Assembly: GCA_015688915.1 (NCBI GenBank)
Contig: JAATGX010000186.1
Span: 1-14,649 of the forward strand
Reading direction: 5' to 3'
Origin: Desulfuromonadales bacterium
GTDB lineage: Bacteria; Desulfobacterota; Desulfuromonadia; Geobacterales; Pseudopelobacteraceae
DNA length: 14,649 nt
Both the position numbers and the translations under genes were made by a program. Positions 5,710-13,266 of the stretch are shown piece after piece; the first letter of the stretch is position 1; the number at the start of each line of letters is the position of its first letter. The notes beneath the pieces were generated by a model. The model saw only the letters and a list, made by a program, of their open reading frames with translations. It did not search any database and had not been told where the DNA came from.

Positions 5710-7869
5710 TTGCAGAGAACCTCGTCTCCACTCGGCGGCAGCAACCTGACACTCCGCACCAAGATGGCGCTGCTCTCGGCAGCCGCTTTTGCCGGCATGC
5801 TGATCGTGACCGCCAGTTGCCTTTTCCTCATGAACGAGGTCAGGATCGGCGGGCCCGCCTATAGGACCATCAGACAAAACCAGGACGCCCTTGAAAATAT
5901 TGCCGGCCTCAAATCCGACCTGTATCAGATCGGCAACGAGGTACAGAGTTTCATGACCGAGACCGACGCCGGGATTGCGAACAAAAAGGTCGATACCGTC
6001 AAGCAGTTGACCGGCGACATCGACCGCAAATTCGTTGTCGTCATGAAATCCATTGAATCCTCCGGCAAACATGACCCGCTCAACAAAGCCGAGGCCATCT
6101 GGGGCGAGTATAAAAAGACGCTGCTGGAAGATATCCTCCCGGCTGCCGGCAAAGGGGACATGCTCAGGGCCAGATACCTGATGACCGGCATCCAGACCCA
6201 GCGTTTCAACATCTTCAGCAAGGCCGTCGCATCCATGGTCGACAACATCCGTCGCGAGGTCGGCCAGACCGAGGAGATGATGTCGGCCAGCATCCGCACC
6301 AAGATCATCTGCTCGCTGGCGATTACCCTGATCATCCTCGGCTTGATTGCCCTCTGTTCCGTGATCATTACCCGATCCATCACCAGACCGATCAAGGCCT
6401 GCGTCGAGTTCGCCCGCACCGTGGCCGATGGCCGGCTCGACTCTCGCCTCGAAATCAGCGGCGACAACGAAATCGGCGCCCTTTCCGCCGCCATGAACGC
6501 GATGGCGGAAAACCTCCACGGCATGGTTTCCCGTGTCAATTCCGTTTCCGACGAGCTGACCTCCATCGACAACGACATCGAAAAGGCGGCCAGCCATGTC
6601 GTCAAGTCCGCCCATATCCAGGAGCGGGCCGTGGGAGAGACGTCCCAGGCCGTGACGCACATCAACGAGTCGGTACGCGGGGTATCCGGCGGCATCGACA
6701 AGCTCTCCTCGTCGGCCGCGGAGACCTCCTCGTCAATCCTCCAAATGGCCGCCAGCGTGGAAGAAGTGGCCATAAACGCCGACAAGCTGGGAGACTCGGT
6801 GAACGAGGTCAGTTCCTCGGTCATCGAGATGACCGCTTCCATCAAGGAGATCGGCTCCAGTATCGTCAACCTGCTGGATGCCTCCAGCACCACGGCATCC
6901 TCCATTGCCGAGATGGACGCCACCATCAAGCAGGTGGAAAAAAACGCCATGGACACCTCGGCCATCTCGGAAGGGGTCAAGAATGACGCCGTAACCGGTA
7001 AAATGGCGGTTGAGGAGGCGATTGCCGGGATGCAGGCCATCCGCATCTCATCGCACATCACCGCCGAGGTGATTGAAAACCTGTCGCACCGGACAAACGA
7101 CATCGGCACTATTCTGTCGGTGATCGACGAGGTGGCTGAGCAGACCAACCTGCTGGCCCTCAACGCCGCCATCATTGCCGCCCAGGCCGGAGAACACGGC
7201 AAGGGCTTCGCGGTCGTGGCCGACGAGATCCGCGAGCTGGCCGAACGGACCAGCAGTTCCACCCGCGAGATCGCCGCCGTCATCCAGGGGGTGCAGGACG
7301 AGACCCGCAGGGCCGTGGACGCCATCATTCAGGCCGAAGAGAGCATCACCGAAGGGGAGAAACTCTCCCAGCGCTCGGGAACCGCCCTGGAGAAAATCGT
7401 CAGCGGCGTGCAGCGGGCCAGTATCCAGATTCACGAGATCGCCCGCGCCACGGTGGAGCAGGCGCGCGGCAGCCAGAGCATCCGGGAGGCCATGGAGCGG
7501 GTGGAGGAGATGGTCGGCCACATCGCCAATTCGGCTATCGAACATTCCCGCGGCAGCGACCAGATCACCGCGGCCGTTGAGCAGATGAAAGGGCTGACGA
7601 GCCAGGTGCGCATCTCTACCCGCGAGCAGAGCCGCGCCAGCAGCCTGATAGCACGCTCAACCGAAGACGTCATCACCATGATCGATCAGATTCGCGAGGC
7701 CTGCCACTCCCAGGTCCAGAGCAGCACCATGATCTCCACGGCGGTAACCAACATCCAGACATCATCAAGCTCCAACTCCGAGGCGGCAAAGGTCATGGAA
7801 GGCTCCGTAACCGGGCTGTCCAGGCAGATCGAGCTCCTGGAAAAAGAGATGTCCGGCTTCAAGATCTGA
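5710..7869 (+). CDS. Methyl-accepting chemotaxis protein
   Basis: A transmembrane chemoreceptor of about 719 residues that would sense a periplasmic signal and control CheA/CheW. The order is TM1 (about 19-40), a periplasmic helical sensor of about 155 residues (probably a four-helix bundle), TM2 (about 198-220), a HAMP domain starting at ITRPIKACVEFARTVADGRL, and a long coiled-coil signalling domain. The hairpin tip, near residues 474-515, reads EVAEQTNLLALNAAI and then AAQAGEHGKGFAVVADEIRELAERT. Compared with Tsr, the tip residues equivalent to Glu385 and Arg388 are Ile and Gln. The protein ends LEKEMSGFKI and has no C-terminal CheR-tethering pentapeptide. The TTG at 5710 is chosen because of the AGGAG; the frame is open further up, but that part lies in the terminator. 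No terminator separates it from trpA, 41 nt downstream. The ligand cannot be read from sequence. Confidence 0.93.
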   Translation: MQRTSSPLGGSNLTLRTKMALLSAAAFAGMLIVTASCLFLMNEVRIGGPAYRTIRQNQDALENIAGLKSDLYQIGNEVQSFMTETDAGIANKKVDTVKQLTGDIDRKFVVVMKSIESSGKHDPLNKAEAIWGEYKKTLLEDILPAAGKGDMLRARYLMTGIQTQRFNIFSKAVASMVDNIRREVGQTEEMMSASIRTKIICSLAITLIILGLIALCSVIITRSITRPIKACVEFARTVADGRLDSRLEISGDNEIGALSAAMNAMAENLHGMVSRVNSVSDELTSIDNDIEKAASHVVKSAHIQERAVGETSQAVTHINESVRGVSGGIDKLSSSAAETSSSILQMAASVEEVAINADKLGDSVNEVSSSVIEMTASIKEIGSSIVNLLDASSTTASSIAEMDATIKQVEKNAMDTSAISEGVKNDAVTGKMAVEEAIAGMQAIRISSHITAEVIENLSHRTNDIGTILSVIDEVAEQTNLLALNAAIIAAQAGEHGKGFAVVADEIRELAERTSSSTREIAAVIQGVQDETRRAVDAIIQAEESITEGEKLSQRSGTALEKIVSGVQRASIQIHEIARATVEQARGSQSIREAMERVEEMVGHIANSAIEHSRGSDQITAAVEQMKGLTSQVRISTREQSRASSLIARSTEDVITMIDQIREACHSQVQSSTMISTAVTNIQTSSSSNSEAAKVMEGSVTGLSRQIELLEKEMSGFKI

Positions 7870-7910
7870 TACCGTTCCACCCAATTCACCCTTCACGGAC
7901 ACTATGCCCC

Positions 7911-8720
7911 ATGGATAGACTTACCCGGCGTTTCACAACCATTGCGCACCACAACAGCAAGGCACTGGTGACGTTCATCACGGCCGGTGATCCCGACCTG
8001 GCCACAACGGCGGAGATGATCCCTCTGCTGGAAAAGGCGGGAGCCGACATCATCGAACTCGGCATGCCCTTTTCCGACCCCATGGCCGACGGCCCCACCA
8101 TCCAGCTCTCCTCGGAACGGGCCTTGGCCTCCGGCACGACGCTGGAGGCGGTCTTGGCGGCAGTCCGTAGCTCACGCGCCACCTCAACCATCCCGATCAT
8201 CCTGTATGGGTACCTCAACCCGATCCATGCCTACGGCTATGAACGCTTTGCCAGCGATGCCGCTCAGGCCGGCCTGGACGGCGTATTGCTGGTGGACATG
8301 CCGCCCGAAGAGTCCGGTGAGTTCCTGGCTGCAGCCACCGCCAATGGTTTGAACGTGATCTTCCTACTCACCCCGACCTCGGACAAATCCCGTATCGCCA
8401 CCGTGGCGGAGTTGGGAAATGGCTTCGTCTACTACGTGACCGTCACCGGCGTCACCGGTGCCCGCCAGGAGGTATCGTCCAGCCTGGCAGCGGAGCTTGG
8501 GGAAATCCGCAAAAAGGTCAAGCTCCCGATCATGGCAGGCTTCGGCATCTCGACCCCGGAGCAAGCCGCCAGCGTTGCCGGACTGGCAGATGGTGTGGTG
8601 GTCGGCAGCGCCATCGTCAAGCTGTTCCAGCAGTATTCCGGCGCCAAGCTGAAAAGCGAGGTCACCCGCTTCGTCAAAGCGCTCAAACAGGCGATCTCCA
8701 ACGGGGACAACCAATTATGA
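7911..8720 (+). CDS. trpA: Tryptophan synthase alpha subunit
   Basis: TrpA cleaves indole-3-glycerol phosphate to glyceraldehyde-3-phosphate and indole, which is channelled to TrpB for condensation with serine in the cytoplasm. The 269-residue product is of full family length. The catalytic residues are present: Glu49 in DIIELGMPFSDPMADGP and Asp60 in the same block, at the same numbering as the Salmonella enzyme. YVTVTGVTGAR matches the mobile loop 6 region, and AGFGIS plus GVVVGSAIV form the phosphate-binding end of the TIM barrel. The usual partner trpB is not next to it; the chemoreceptor gene is 41 nt upstream with no terminator between. The start ATG has only a weak upstream purine stretch (ACGGA). 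A separate candidate promoter follows, so accD need not depend on this transcript. Confidence 0.97.
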   Translation: MDRLTRRFTTIAHHNSKALVTFITAGDPDLATTAEMIPLLEKAGADIIELGMPFSDPMADGPTIQLSSERALASGTTLEAVLAAVRSSRATSTIPIILYGYLNPIHAYGYERFASDAAQAGLDGVLLVDMPPEESGEFLAAATANGLNVIFLLTPTSDKSRIATVAELGNGFVYYVTVTGVTGARQEVSSSLAAELGEIRKKVKLPIMAGFGISTPEQAASVAGLADGVVVGSAIVKLFQQYSGAKLKSEVTRFVKALKQAISNGDNQL

Positions 8721-8771
8721 ATTTTGAAGGTTGAATTATAGGTTCCACCCCTTATCCTTCAGTCGTATGCC

Positions 8772-8800
8772 TTGACACGCGGGAGCATTTCTGCTACCAA
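8772..8800 (+). promoter_or_regulatory. Candidate promoter for accD-folC-lptD
   Basis: TTGACA (8772-8777) is followed after 17 nt by TACCAA (8795-8800), preceded by TGC, an extended -10. It lies in the 135-bp gap between trpA and accD and gives a leader of about 50 nt. The -10 core is weak; the perfect -35 and the extension are the main support. Confidence 0.5.
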
Positions 8801-8855
8801 GCTGCTTCACTTTCGGTAAAATTTTCGAGCGGCACTAAATTTCGCGAGGTTCACC

Positions 8856-9710
8856 ATGAGCTGGTTCAACAGGGAAAAGGCGGGCATAGATAAATCGGAC
8901 GGGAAGAAGATCAAGGTCCCCGAGGGGATGTGGGTCAAATGCCCGGGCTGTTCTGAAACCATCCTCGGCAAGGAGATCGAGGCCAATCTGAACGTCTGCC
9001 CCAAGTGCGGGCACCACTTCCGCATCTCCGCCCGCAAGCGCCTTGAGGCTCTGCTGGATAACGCCGCCTGGCAGGAGTTCGATGCAGGCATGACCTCCGT
9101 GGATTTCCTGGAATTCAAGGATGCCAAAAGCTATCAGGAGCGCATCAACGCCGCCCTCGCCAAGGGGGGCTCGAAGGATGCCGTCATCTGTGTGGAGGGG
9201 ACCATCGACGGGACCGGCGTGCAGGTGGCCATCTTCGACTTCTCCTTCATGGGCGGCAGCATGGGGAGCGTGGTGGGGGAGAAGATCACCCGCTCCATCG
9301 AGCGCGGCCTGAAACAGCGCCAGCCGGTGATCGTCATCTCGGCCTCGGGCGGCGCCCGCATGCAGGAAAGCATCCTGTCGCTCATGCAGATGGCCAAGAC
9401 CTCCGCGGCCCTGGCCAAACTGAAGGAGGCCGGCATTCCCTTCATCTCCATCCTGACCGACCCCACCACCGGCGGCGTCACCGCCAGCTTCGCCATGCTC
9501 GGCGACATCAACATCGCCGAACCCAAGGCCCTGATCGGCTTTGCCGGCCCCCGCGTCATCGAACAGACCATCCGCCAGAAGCTTCCCGAGGGTTTTCAAC
9601 GGGCCGAATACCTGCTCGACCATGGCATGGTCGACGTTATCGTCCCCCGCACCGAGATGCGCCGTCAACTCGCATCCATCCTGAAAATGCTGCACACCTC
9701 CGCCTCCTGA
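8856..9710 (+). CDS. accD: Acetyl-CoA carboxylase carboxyltransferase subunit beta
   Basis: AccD with AccA forms the carboxyltransferase that moves CO2 from carboxybiotin to acetyl-CoA, giving malonyl-CoA, the first committed step of fatty acid synthesis. The 284-residue product has the N-terminal zinc ribbon with Cys29, Cys32, Cys48 and Cys51 (CPGC...CPKC) and a crotonase-like carboxyltransferase domain. SASGGARMQE (162-171), TDPTTGGVTASFA (201-213) and GFAGPRVIEQT (228-238) are all standard AccD blocks. GAGG at 8846-8849 is 6 nt from the ATG. The stop is 1 nt before the folC start, so folC is probably translated by coupling. accA is not in the window. Confidence 0.98.
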   Translation: MSWFNREKAGIDKSDGKKIKVPEGMWVKCPGCSETILGKEIEANLNVCPKCGHHFRISARKRLEALLDNAAWQEFDAGMTSVDFLEFKDAKSYQERINAALAKGGSKDAVICVEGTIDGTGVQVAIFDFSFMGGSMGSVVGEKITRSIERGLKQRQPVIVISASGGARMQESILSLMQMAKTSAALAKLKEAGIPFISILTDPTTGGVTASFAMLGDINIAEPKALIGFAGPRVIEQTIRQKLPEGFQRAEYLLDHGMVDVIVPRTEMRRQLASILKMLHTSAS

Positions 9711-9711
9711 G

Positions 9712-10989
9712 ATGCCCCTGGCCGGCACGCTGGAGAAACTCTACGCCCGCCGGCGTTTCGGCATCCGCCCCGGTATCGACAGGGTCCGTTTCCTGCTTGA
9801 ACGCCTGGGCCACCCGGAGCGGGCCTTCCGCGGCATCCATGGTGTCGGCACCAACGGCAAGGGATCCACATCGGAAGTTTTGGCGGTCGTCCTGACCGCC
9901 GCCGGATACCGCACCGCCCTGTTCACCTCTCCCCATCTGGTCAGCTTTACCGAACGCTTTCGGATCAATGACCGGGAAATCAGTTCCGAGCGCCTGATGC
10001 CGCTTTTGGACACCGTGTTGGCGCAAGCGCCCGCCGAGGCCACCTTTTTCGAGCTCGTCACCGCCCTGGCGGCGCTCTGCTTTGCGGAGGAACGCGCCGA
10101 TATCGCCGTGATGGAGGCAGGGATGGGAGGCCGCTCCGATGCCAGCGCCGCCATTCCCGGCATCATGACGGTCATAACACCCATCTCCCTGGATCACAGC
10201 GACTACCTGGGCACGACCCCAGCGGAAATTGCGACGGAAAAGGCGGCCATTGCCGAACCGGGCACGCCGATGGTGACGGCGGTCCAGACACCGGAAGTGT
10301 TTGAGGTTATCCGGAAACGCGCGCTGTCCGGGGGAAATGGTTTTTTCCTTGAGGGGCGGGACTTCACCTCCTCCTGGGCGGACGACGGGACCCTTGATTA
10401 CCGCGGCATTCATGCTACACTGTCCGGCGTCGTACCCGGCATCCCCGGGCGCTACCAGGCCGGGAATGCCGCCCTGGCCCTGGCCGCGGCGGAGATGGCG
10501 GGCAGCGTCGGATTATCCGTGCCGCGGGACGCCCTGACGAACGGCATGCGCACCGCGCACTGGGCCGGACGCATGGAGTTGATTACCGGCACCCCCCCGA
10601 TTCTGCTGGACGGTGCTCACAATCCGGCCGGCGCCACGGCACTGGCCGGAGCCCTGGGTGACTATCGTTATCAACGGCTTCTCCTGGTAACGGGGATCAT
10701 GGCCGACAAGGACGCCGCCGGGATCTTTACCCCGCTGGCCGGCAAGGTGCACCGGGCCTATGCGGTGACCCCCACGATTGAACGAGCCCTCGACGACAGG
10801 ACCTTGGCCGGCCTTCTCACACGACTCGGTATTGAAGCCGAGCCCTGCGGAAGCGTTGCCGGCGGCATCGAGGCGGCACGACGCGACGCGGACGCAGGCG
10901 ACCTGATCCTGGTGTGCGGATCGCTGTTTACGGTCGGAGAGGCAAAGGCCTGGCTGGGAAAAACACCCTTTGAAGGGATTCGGGGTTAG
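9712..10989 (+). CDS. folC: Folylpolyglutamate synthase / dihydrofolate synthase
   Basis: FolC adds glutamate to dihydropteroate and/or to reduced folates, using ATP. The 425-residue product is of normal length for this Mur-ligase-like family. It shows the ATP loop GTNGKGST (46-53), the acidic block MEAGMGGRSDA (134-144), DHSDYLG (161-167) with the metal-binding His162, EKAAI (176-180) with the lysine that is carbamylated in relatives, and the second-domain motif LLDGAHNP (298-305). Whether it has both activities or only one cannot be read here. It starts 1 nt after the accD stop with no Shine-Dalgarno of its own, as expected for translational coupling, and ends 13 nt before lptD. The accD-folC order is common in proteobacteria. 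Confidence 0.96.
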   Translation: MPLAGTLEKLYARRRFGIRPGIDRVRFLLERLGHPERAFRGIHGVGTNGKGSTSEVLAVVLTAAGYRTALFTSPHLVSFTERFRINDREISSERLMPLLDTVLAQAPAEATFFELVTALAALCFAEERADIAVMEAGMGGRSDASAAIPGIMTVITPISLDHSDYLGTTPAEIATEKAAIAEPGTPMVTAVQTPEVFEVIRKRALSGGNGFFLEGRDFTSSWADDGTLDYRGIHATLSGVVPGIPGRYQAGNAALALAAAEMAGSVGLSVPRDALTNGMRTAHWAGRMELITGTPPILLDGAHNPAGATALAGALGDYRYQRLLLVTGIMADKDAAGIFTPLAGKVHRAYAVTPTIERALDDRTLAGLLTRLGIEAEPCGSVAGGIEAARRDADAGDLILVCGSLFTVGEAKAWLGKTPFEGIRG

Positions 10990-11002
10990 GACACCAATCG
11001 CT

Positions 11003-13072
11003 ATGACACTGCTACGCCCCTTACTGGTACTACTGGCCTGCCTTGCCATGACACCCGCCGCCGTTTCCCACGGGGCCGGAGACGCATCCGGCACTGGCGA
11101 CATCACCATCAACGCCGACAGCATGAATCACGACCCCGCGGAAGACATCTTCACCGCCAACGGCCATGTGGTGGTGCACTGGGAGGGAATGACCCTCAAC
11201 TCCGACCAGGCCACCTACGGGCGGAAGGACGGGAGGCTGGTCGCCACCGGCAATGTTGTCATGACCAAGGATGACAACGTCATGCGCGGCACCAGATTCT
11301 CCTTTGATGTGGCAACCGGCAAGGGGGAGCTGGAAAACGGGACGATGGTTTCGGCCCCGGGCCAGGGGAACTTCACCTTCAGCGGCAAAAAGATCACCAG
11401 GGTGGACGATAACAACCTGGTGCTGGACAAGACCGAACTGACCACCTGCGACCTCCCGGACCCGAGCTGGAAATTCGGTGCCGAAGAATTGAAGGTAAAT
11501 CTGCTGGGCTATGCCATCGGCAAAAACATCATCTTTTACGTCCAGGACGTGCCGGTCCTCTACCTCCCCTGGGCCGCCTTCCCTGTTGTGCGCGACCGCA
11601 GGTCCGGACTCCTCTTTCCCCGTCTCGGCTACTCCAACACCCGTGGCGCCGAGGTTGACATCCCGTTCTACTGGGCCATCGCCCCCAACCAGGATGCGAC
11701 GCTCGATCTGGATATCCAGACCACGCGCGGCGTCGGGATCGGCGGCGAGTACCGTTATGCCCGCAAACGGGGCAGCGAAGGCTCTGCCGGCGGCTACCTG
11801 ATCTACGACCTGCGCGATGACCATTGGCGCGGACAGATCACCCAGAGCCACAAGGAGATCTTCTCCCCGGACATGAACCTGCGCATGGCCATCAACGAGA
11901 CCAGCGACCGCACCTTTCTGAGTGACTTCGGCGAACGGAGCGGCGACTACAACCGCCAATCCAACGACTCAACCGTCAATTTCCTGAAGACATGGCAAAA
12001 CAACGCCCTGACAGTCTATATGCGCAACAGCCAGGATTATTACGCGCAGGACAACAGCCACACCCTGCAAACACTGCCCGAGATCAGCCTGGCGACGGTC
12101 CGCCAGCAGATCGCATCCACACCGCTCTACTTCGACATGGATGCCAGCGCGGCCAATTTCTACCAGAGTGACGGGCCCACCGGCCAGCGCCTGCAGACCT
12201 TCCCGCGCCTGACCCTGGTAACAACCCTGCCCGAATATATCAACGCGACCGCCTTTGCCGGCGTCCATCTGCGGGCCTACGGCAACGACAATATCCCGGC
12301 CGGCAGCGGGATACGGTCAAGCGACGGCGATCTGGTACCGGAGGTGGGCGCCCGTGTCTCCACCTCCCTCAGCAGGGTGTACACGGTCAACGGCGACAAC
12401 CTCAAAAAGCTGCGCCACGAACTGGTGCCGGAGGTGAGCTACGGCTATACGCCGAATCAGGACCAGACGCGGCATCCGTTCTATGATTACGGAGACCGCC
12501 TGGCATGGCAAAATATGGCGACCTACTCGTTGACCAGCCATCTGGGGGGGAAATATCAGAATGGGGAGACAACCGAATACCGTGACCTGATGCGCGTGAA
12601 GCTCTCGCAGAGCTACAGTTTTGAGGGCACGAGGCGCGACCTGCTGACCCTGGTCGATGCGAACCGTCCCTGGACGGATGTCATCCTGGAATCCGACACC
12701 TGGCTGACCCCCAAGTTCAGGCTGACCCTGGATGGCCGTTACAACGTCCATGACGGGCGCATCTCCAGTGTGGACCCCGGGGTTGAGTTCGATGACAAAC
12801 GGGGCAACGCCGTCGGCGTCAGTTACCGCATGTCGCGCAACGAGGTGGAATACCTGGAAGGACGCCTGTCCACCAAGGTGTTCAGACCATGGACGTTTGG
12901 CTATACCACCCGCTATTCATTCGACCGTCCGGGCATTCTCGAGTCGGTCTACTCCGTCGAGTACCAGCAAAAGTGCTGGAGCATCAATCTCGCACTCGTC
13001 GACCGTCCCGGCAACACGGCCTTTCACGTCAGCTTCACCCTGGCCGGATTGACGAGCGGAGGCGCCAGATAA
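11003..13072 (+). CDS. lptD: LPS-assembly protein LptD
   Basis: LptD is the outer-membrane barrel that, plugged by LptE, inserts LPS into the outer leaflet. The 689-residue product begins with a signal peptide (MTLLRPLLVLLACLAMTPAAVSHG). It continues with the OstA/LptA-like jellyroll (about 30-190: DITINADSMNHDP, ANGHVVVHWEGM, ATGNVVM, RGTRFSFDVATG) and then the barrel region, including LYLPWAAFPV and RRSGLLFPRLGYSNTRG. The C-terminus consists of alternating beta strands. Only two cysteines remain in the mature protein: Cys149 in LTTCDLPDPSW and Cys658 in YQQKCWSI. The ATG at 11003 is preferred because it starts the signal peptide; an in-frame TTG at 10970 lies within folC. A partial Shine-Dalgarno (TAGGA) lies in the 13-nt gap after folC. 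lptE is not visible. Confidence 0.95.
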   Translation: MTLLRPLLVLLACLAMTPAAVSHGAGDASGTGDITINADSMNHDPAEDIFTANGHVVVHWEGMTLNSDQATYGRKDGRLVATGNVVMTKDDNVMRGTRFSFDVATGKGELENGTMVSAPGQGNFTFSGKKITRVDDNNLVLDKTELTTCDLPDPSWKFGAEELKVNLLGYAIGKNIIFYVQDVPVLYLPWAAFPVVRDRRSGLLFPRLGYSNTRGAEVDIPFYWAIAPNQDATLDLDIQTTRGVGIGGEYRYARKRGSEGSAGGYLIYDLRDDHWRGQITQSHKEIFSPDMNLRMAINETSDRTFLSDFGERSGDYNRQSNDSTVNFLKTWQNNALTVYMRNSQDYYAQDNSHTLQTLPEISLATVRQQIASTPLYFDMDASAANFYQSDGPTGQRLQTFPRLTLVTTLPEYINATAFAGVHLRAYGNDNIPAGSGIRSSDGDLVPEVGARVSTSLSRVYTVNGDNLKKLRHELVPEVSYGYTPNQDQTRHPFYDYGDRLAWQNMATYSLTSHLGGKYQNGETTEYRDLMRVKLSQSYSFEGTRRDLLTLVDANRPWTDVILESDTWLTPKFRLTLDGRYNVHDGRISSVDPGVEFDDKRGNAVGVSYRMSRNEVEYLEGRLSTKVFRPWTFGYTTRYSFDRPGILESVYSVEYQQKCWSINLALVDRPGNTAFHVSFTLAGLTSGGAR

Positions 13073-13088
13073 CTCCCTTCCCCACTCC

Positions 13089-13115
13089 GCCGATCCGCCT
13101 GCCACGGGTATCGGC
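13089..13115 (+). terminator. Weak hairpin after lptD, possible terminator
   Basis: GCCGAT (13089-13094) pairs with ATCGGC (13110-13115), and CCG (13095-13097) can pair with CGG (13105-13107) after a 2-nt bulge. There is no T-run directly after it; the nearest T6 is about 27 nt downstream. It may assist termination but is not a textbook intrinsic terminator. Confidence 0.3.
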
Positions 13116-13186
13116 CGACCACGCCCCCTGTTTGCTCTCGCTTTTTTCCCATTCCGAATAAGAAAAAACAACATTCATTTTTTACC

Positions 13187-13204
13187 CTGACAGGCATATG
13201 TCAG
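13187..13204. promoter_or_regulatory. Operator-like dyad upstream of the HTH regulator
   Basis: CTGACA (13187-13192) and TGTCAG (13199-13204) are perfect inverted repeats separated by GGCATA. The dyad covers the region where a -35 box for the element at 13212-13220 would lie. Confidence 0.4.
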
Positions 13205-13211
13205 AGACATC

Positions 13212-13220
13212 TGCTATACA
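13212..13220 (+). promoter_or_regulatory. Candidate extended -10 promoter of the HTH regulator
   Basis: TGC-TATACA reads as an extended -10 (TGnTATACA) about 47 nt before the start codon. No good -35 is seen at 16-18 nt upstream, which would suit an activated or extended -10-dependent promoter. Confidence 0.35.
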
Positions 13221-13223
13221 CAG

Positions 13224-13236
13224 GTGAAACGCTCAC
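13224..13236. promoter_or_regulatory. Second dyad, GTGA-N5-TCAC
   Basis: GTGA (13224-13227) and TCAC (13233-13236) form an inverted repeat with a 5-nt spacer. It would overlap the transcription start expected from the element at 13212-13220. It resembles a CRP-type site but has the wrong spacing (N5 instead of N6 between the GTGA/TCAC cores). Confidence 0.3.
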
Positions 13237-13266
13237 ATTGAATGAAATGGATGACAACAGGCTGGT

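Larger units (their letters stand above)
13073..13266. other. Intergenic region between lptD and the HTH-PAS-GGDEF gene
   Basis: No gene is seen in these 194 bp. They hold a weak hairpin near the end of lptD, a T-rich tract at 13142-13147, two dyads (13187-13204 and 13224-13236) and an extended -10-like element at 13212-13220. The composition is noticeably more AT-rich from about 13140 on, as expected for a promoter region. Confidence 0.7.

Noticed and set aside
5925..7328. A 467-codon minus-strand open frame inside the chemoreceptor gene
   Set aside because: It is an antisense shadow with no recognisable domain; the plus strand encodes a complete chemoreceptor.
13224..13236. CRP/FNR binding site upstream of the HTH regulator
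   Set aside because: The spacing between GTGA and TCAC is 5 nt, not 6, and the outer bases do not fit; it is kept only as an unnamed dyad.
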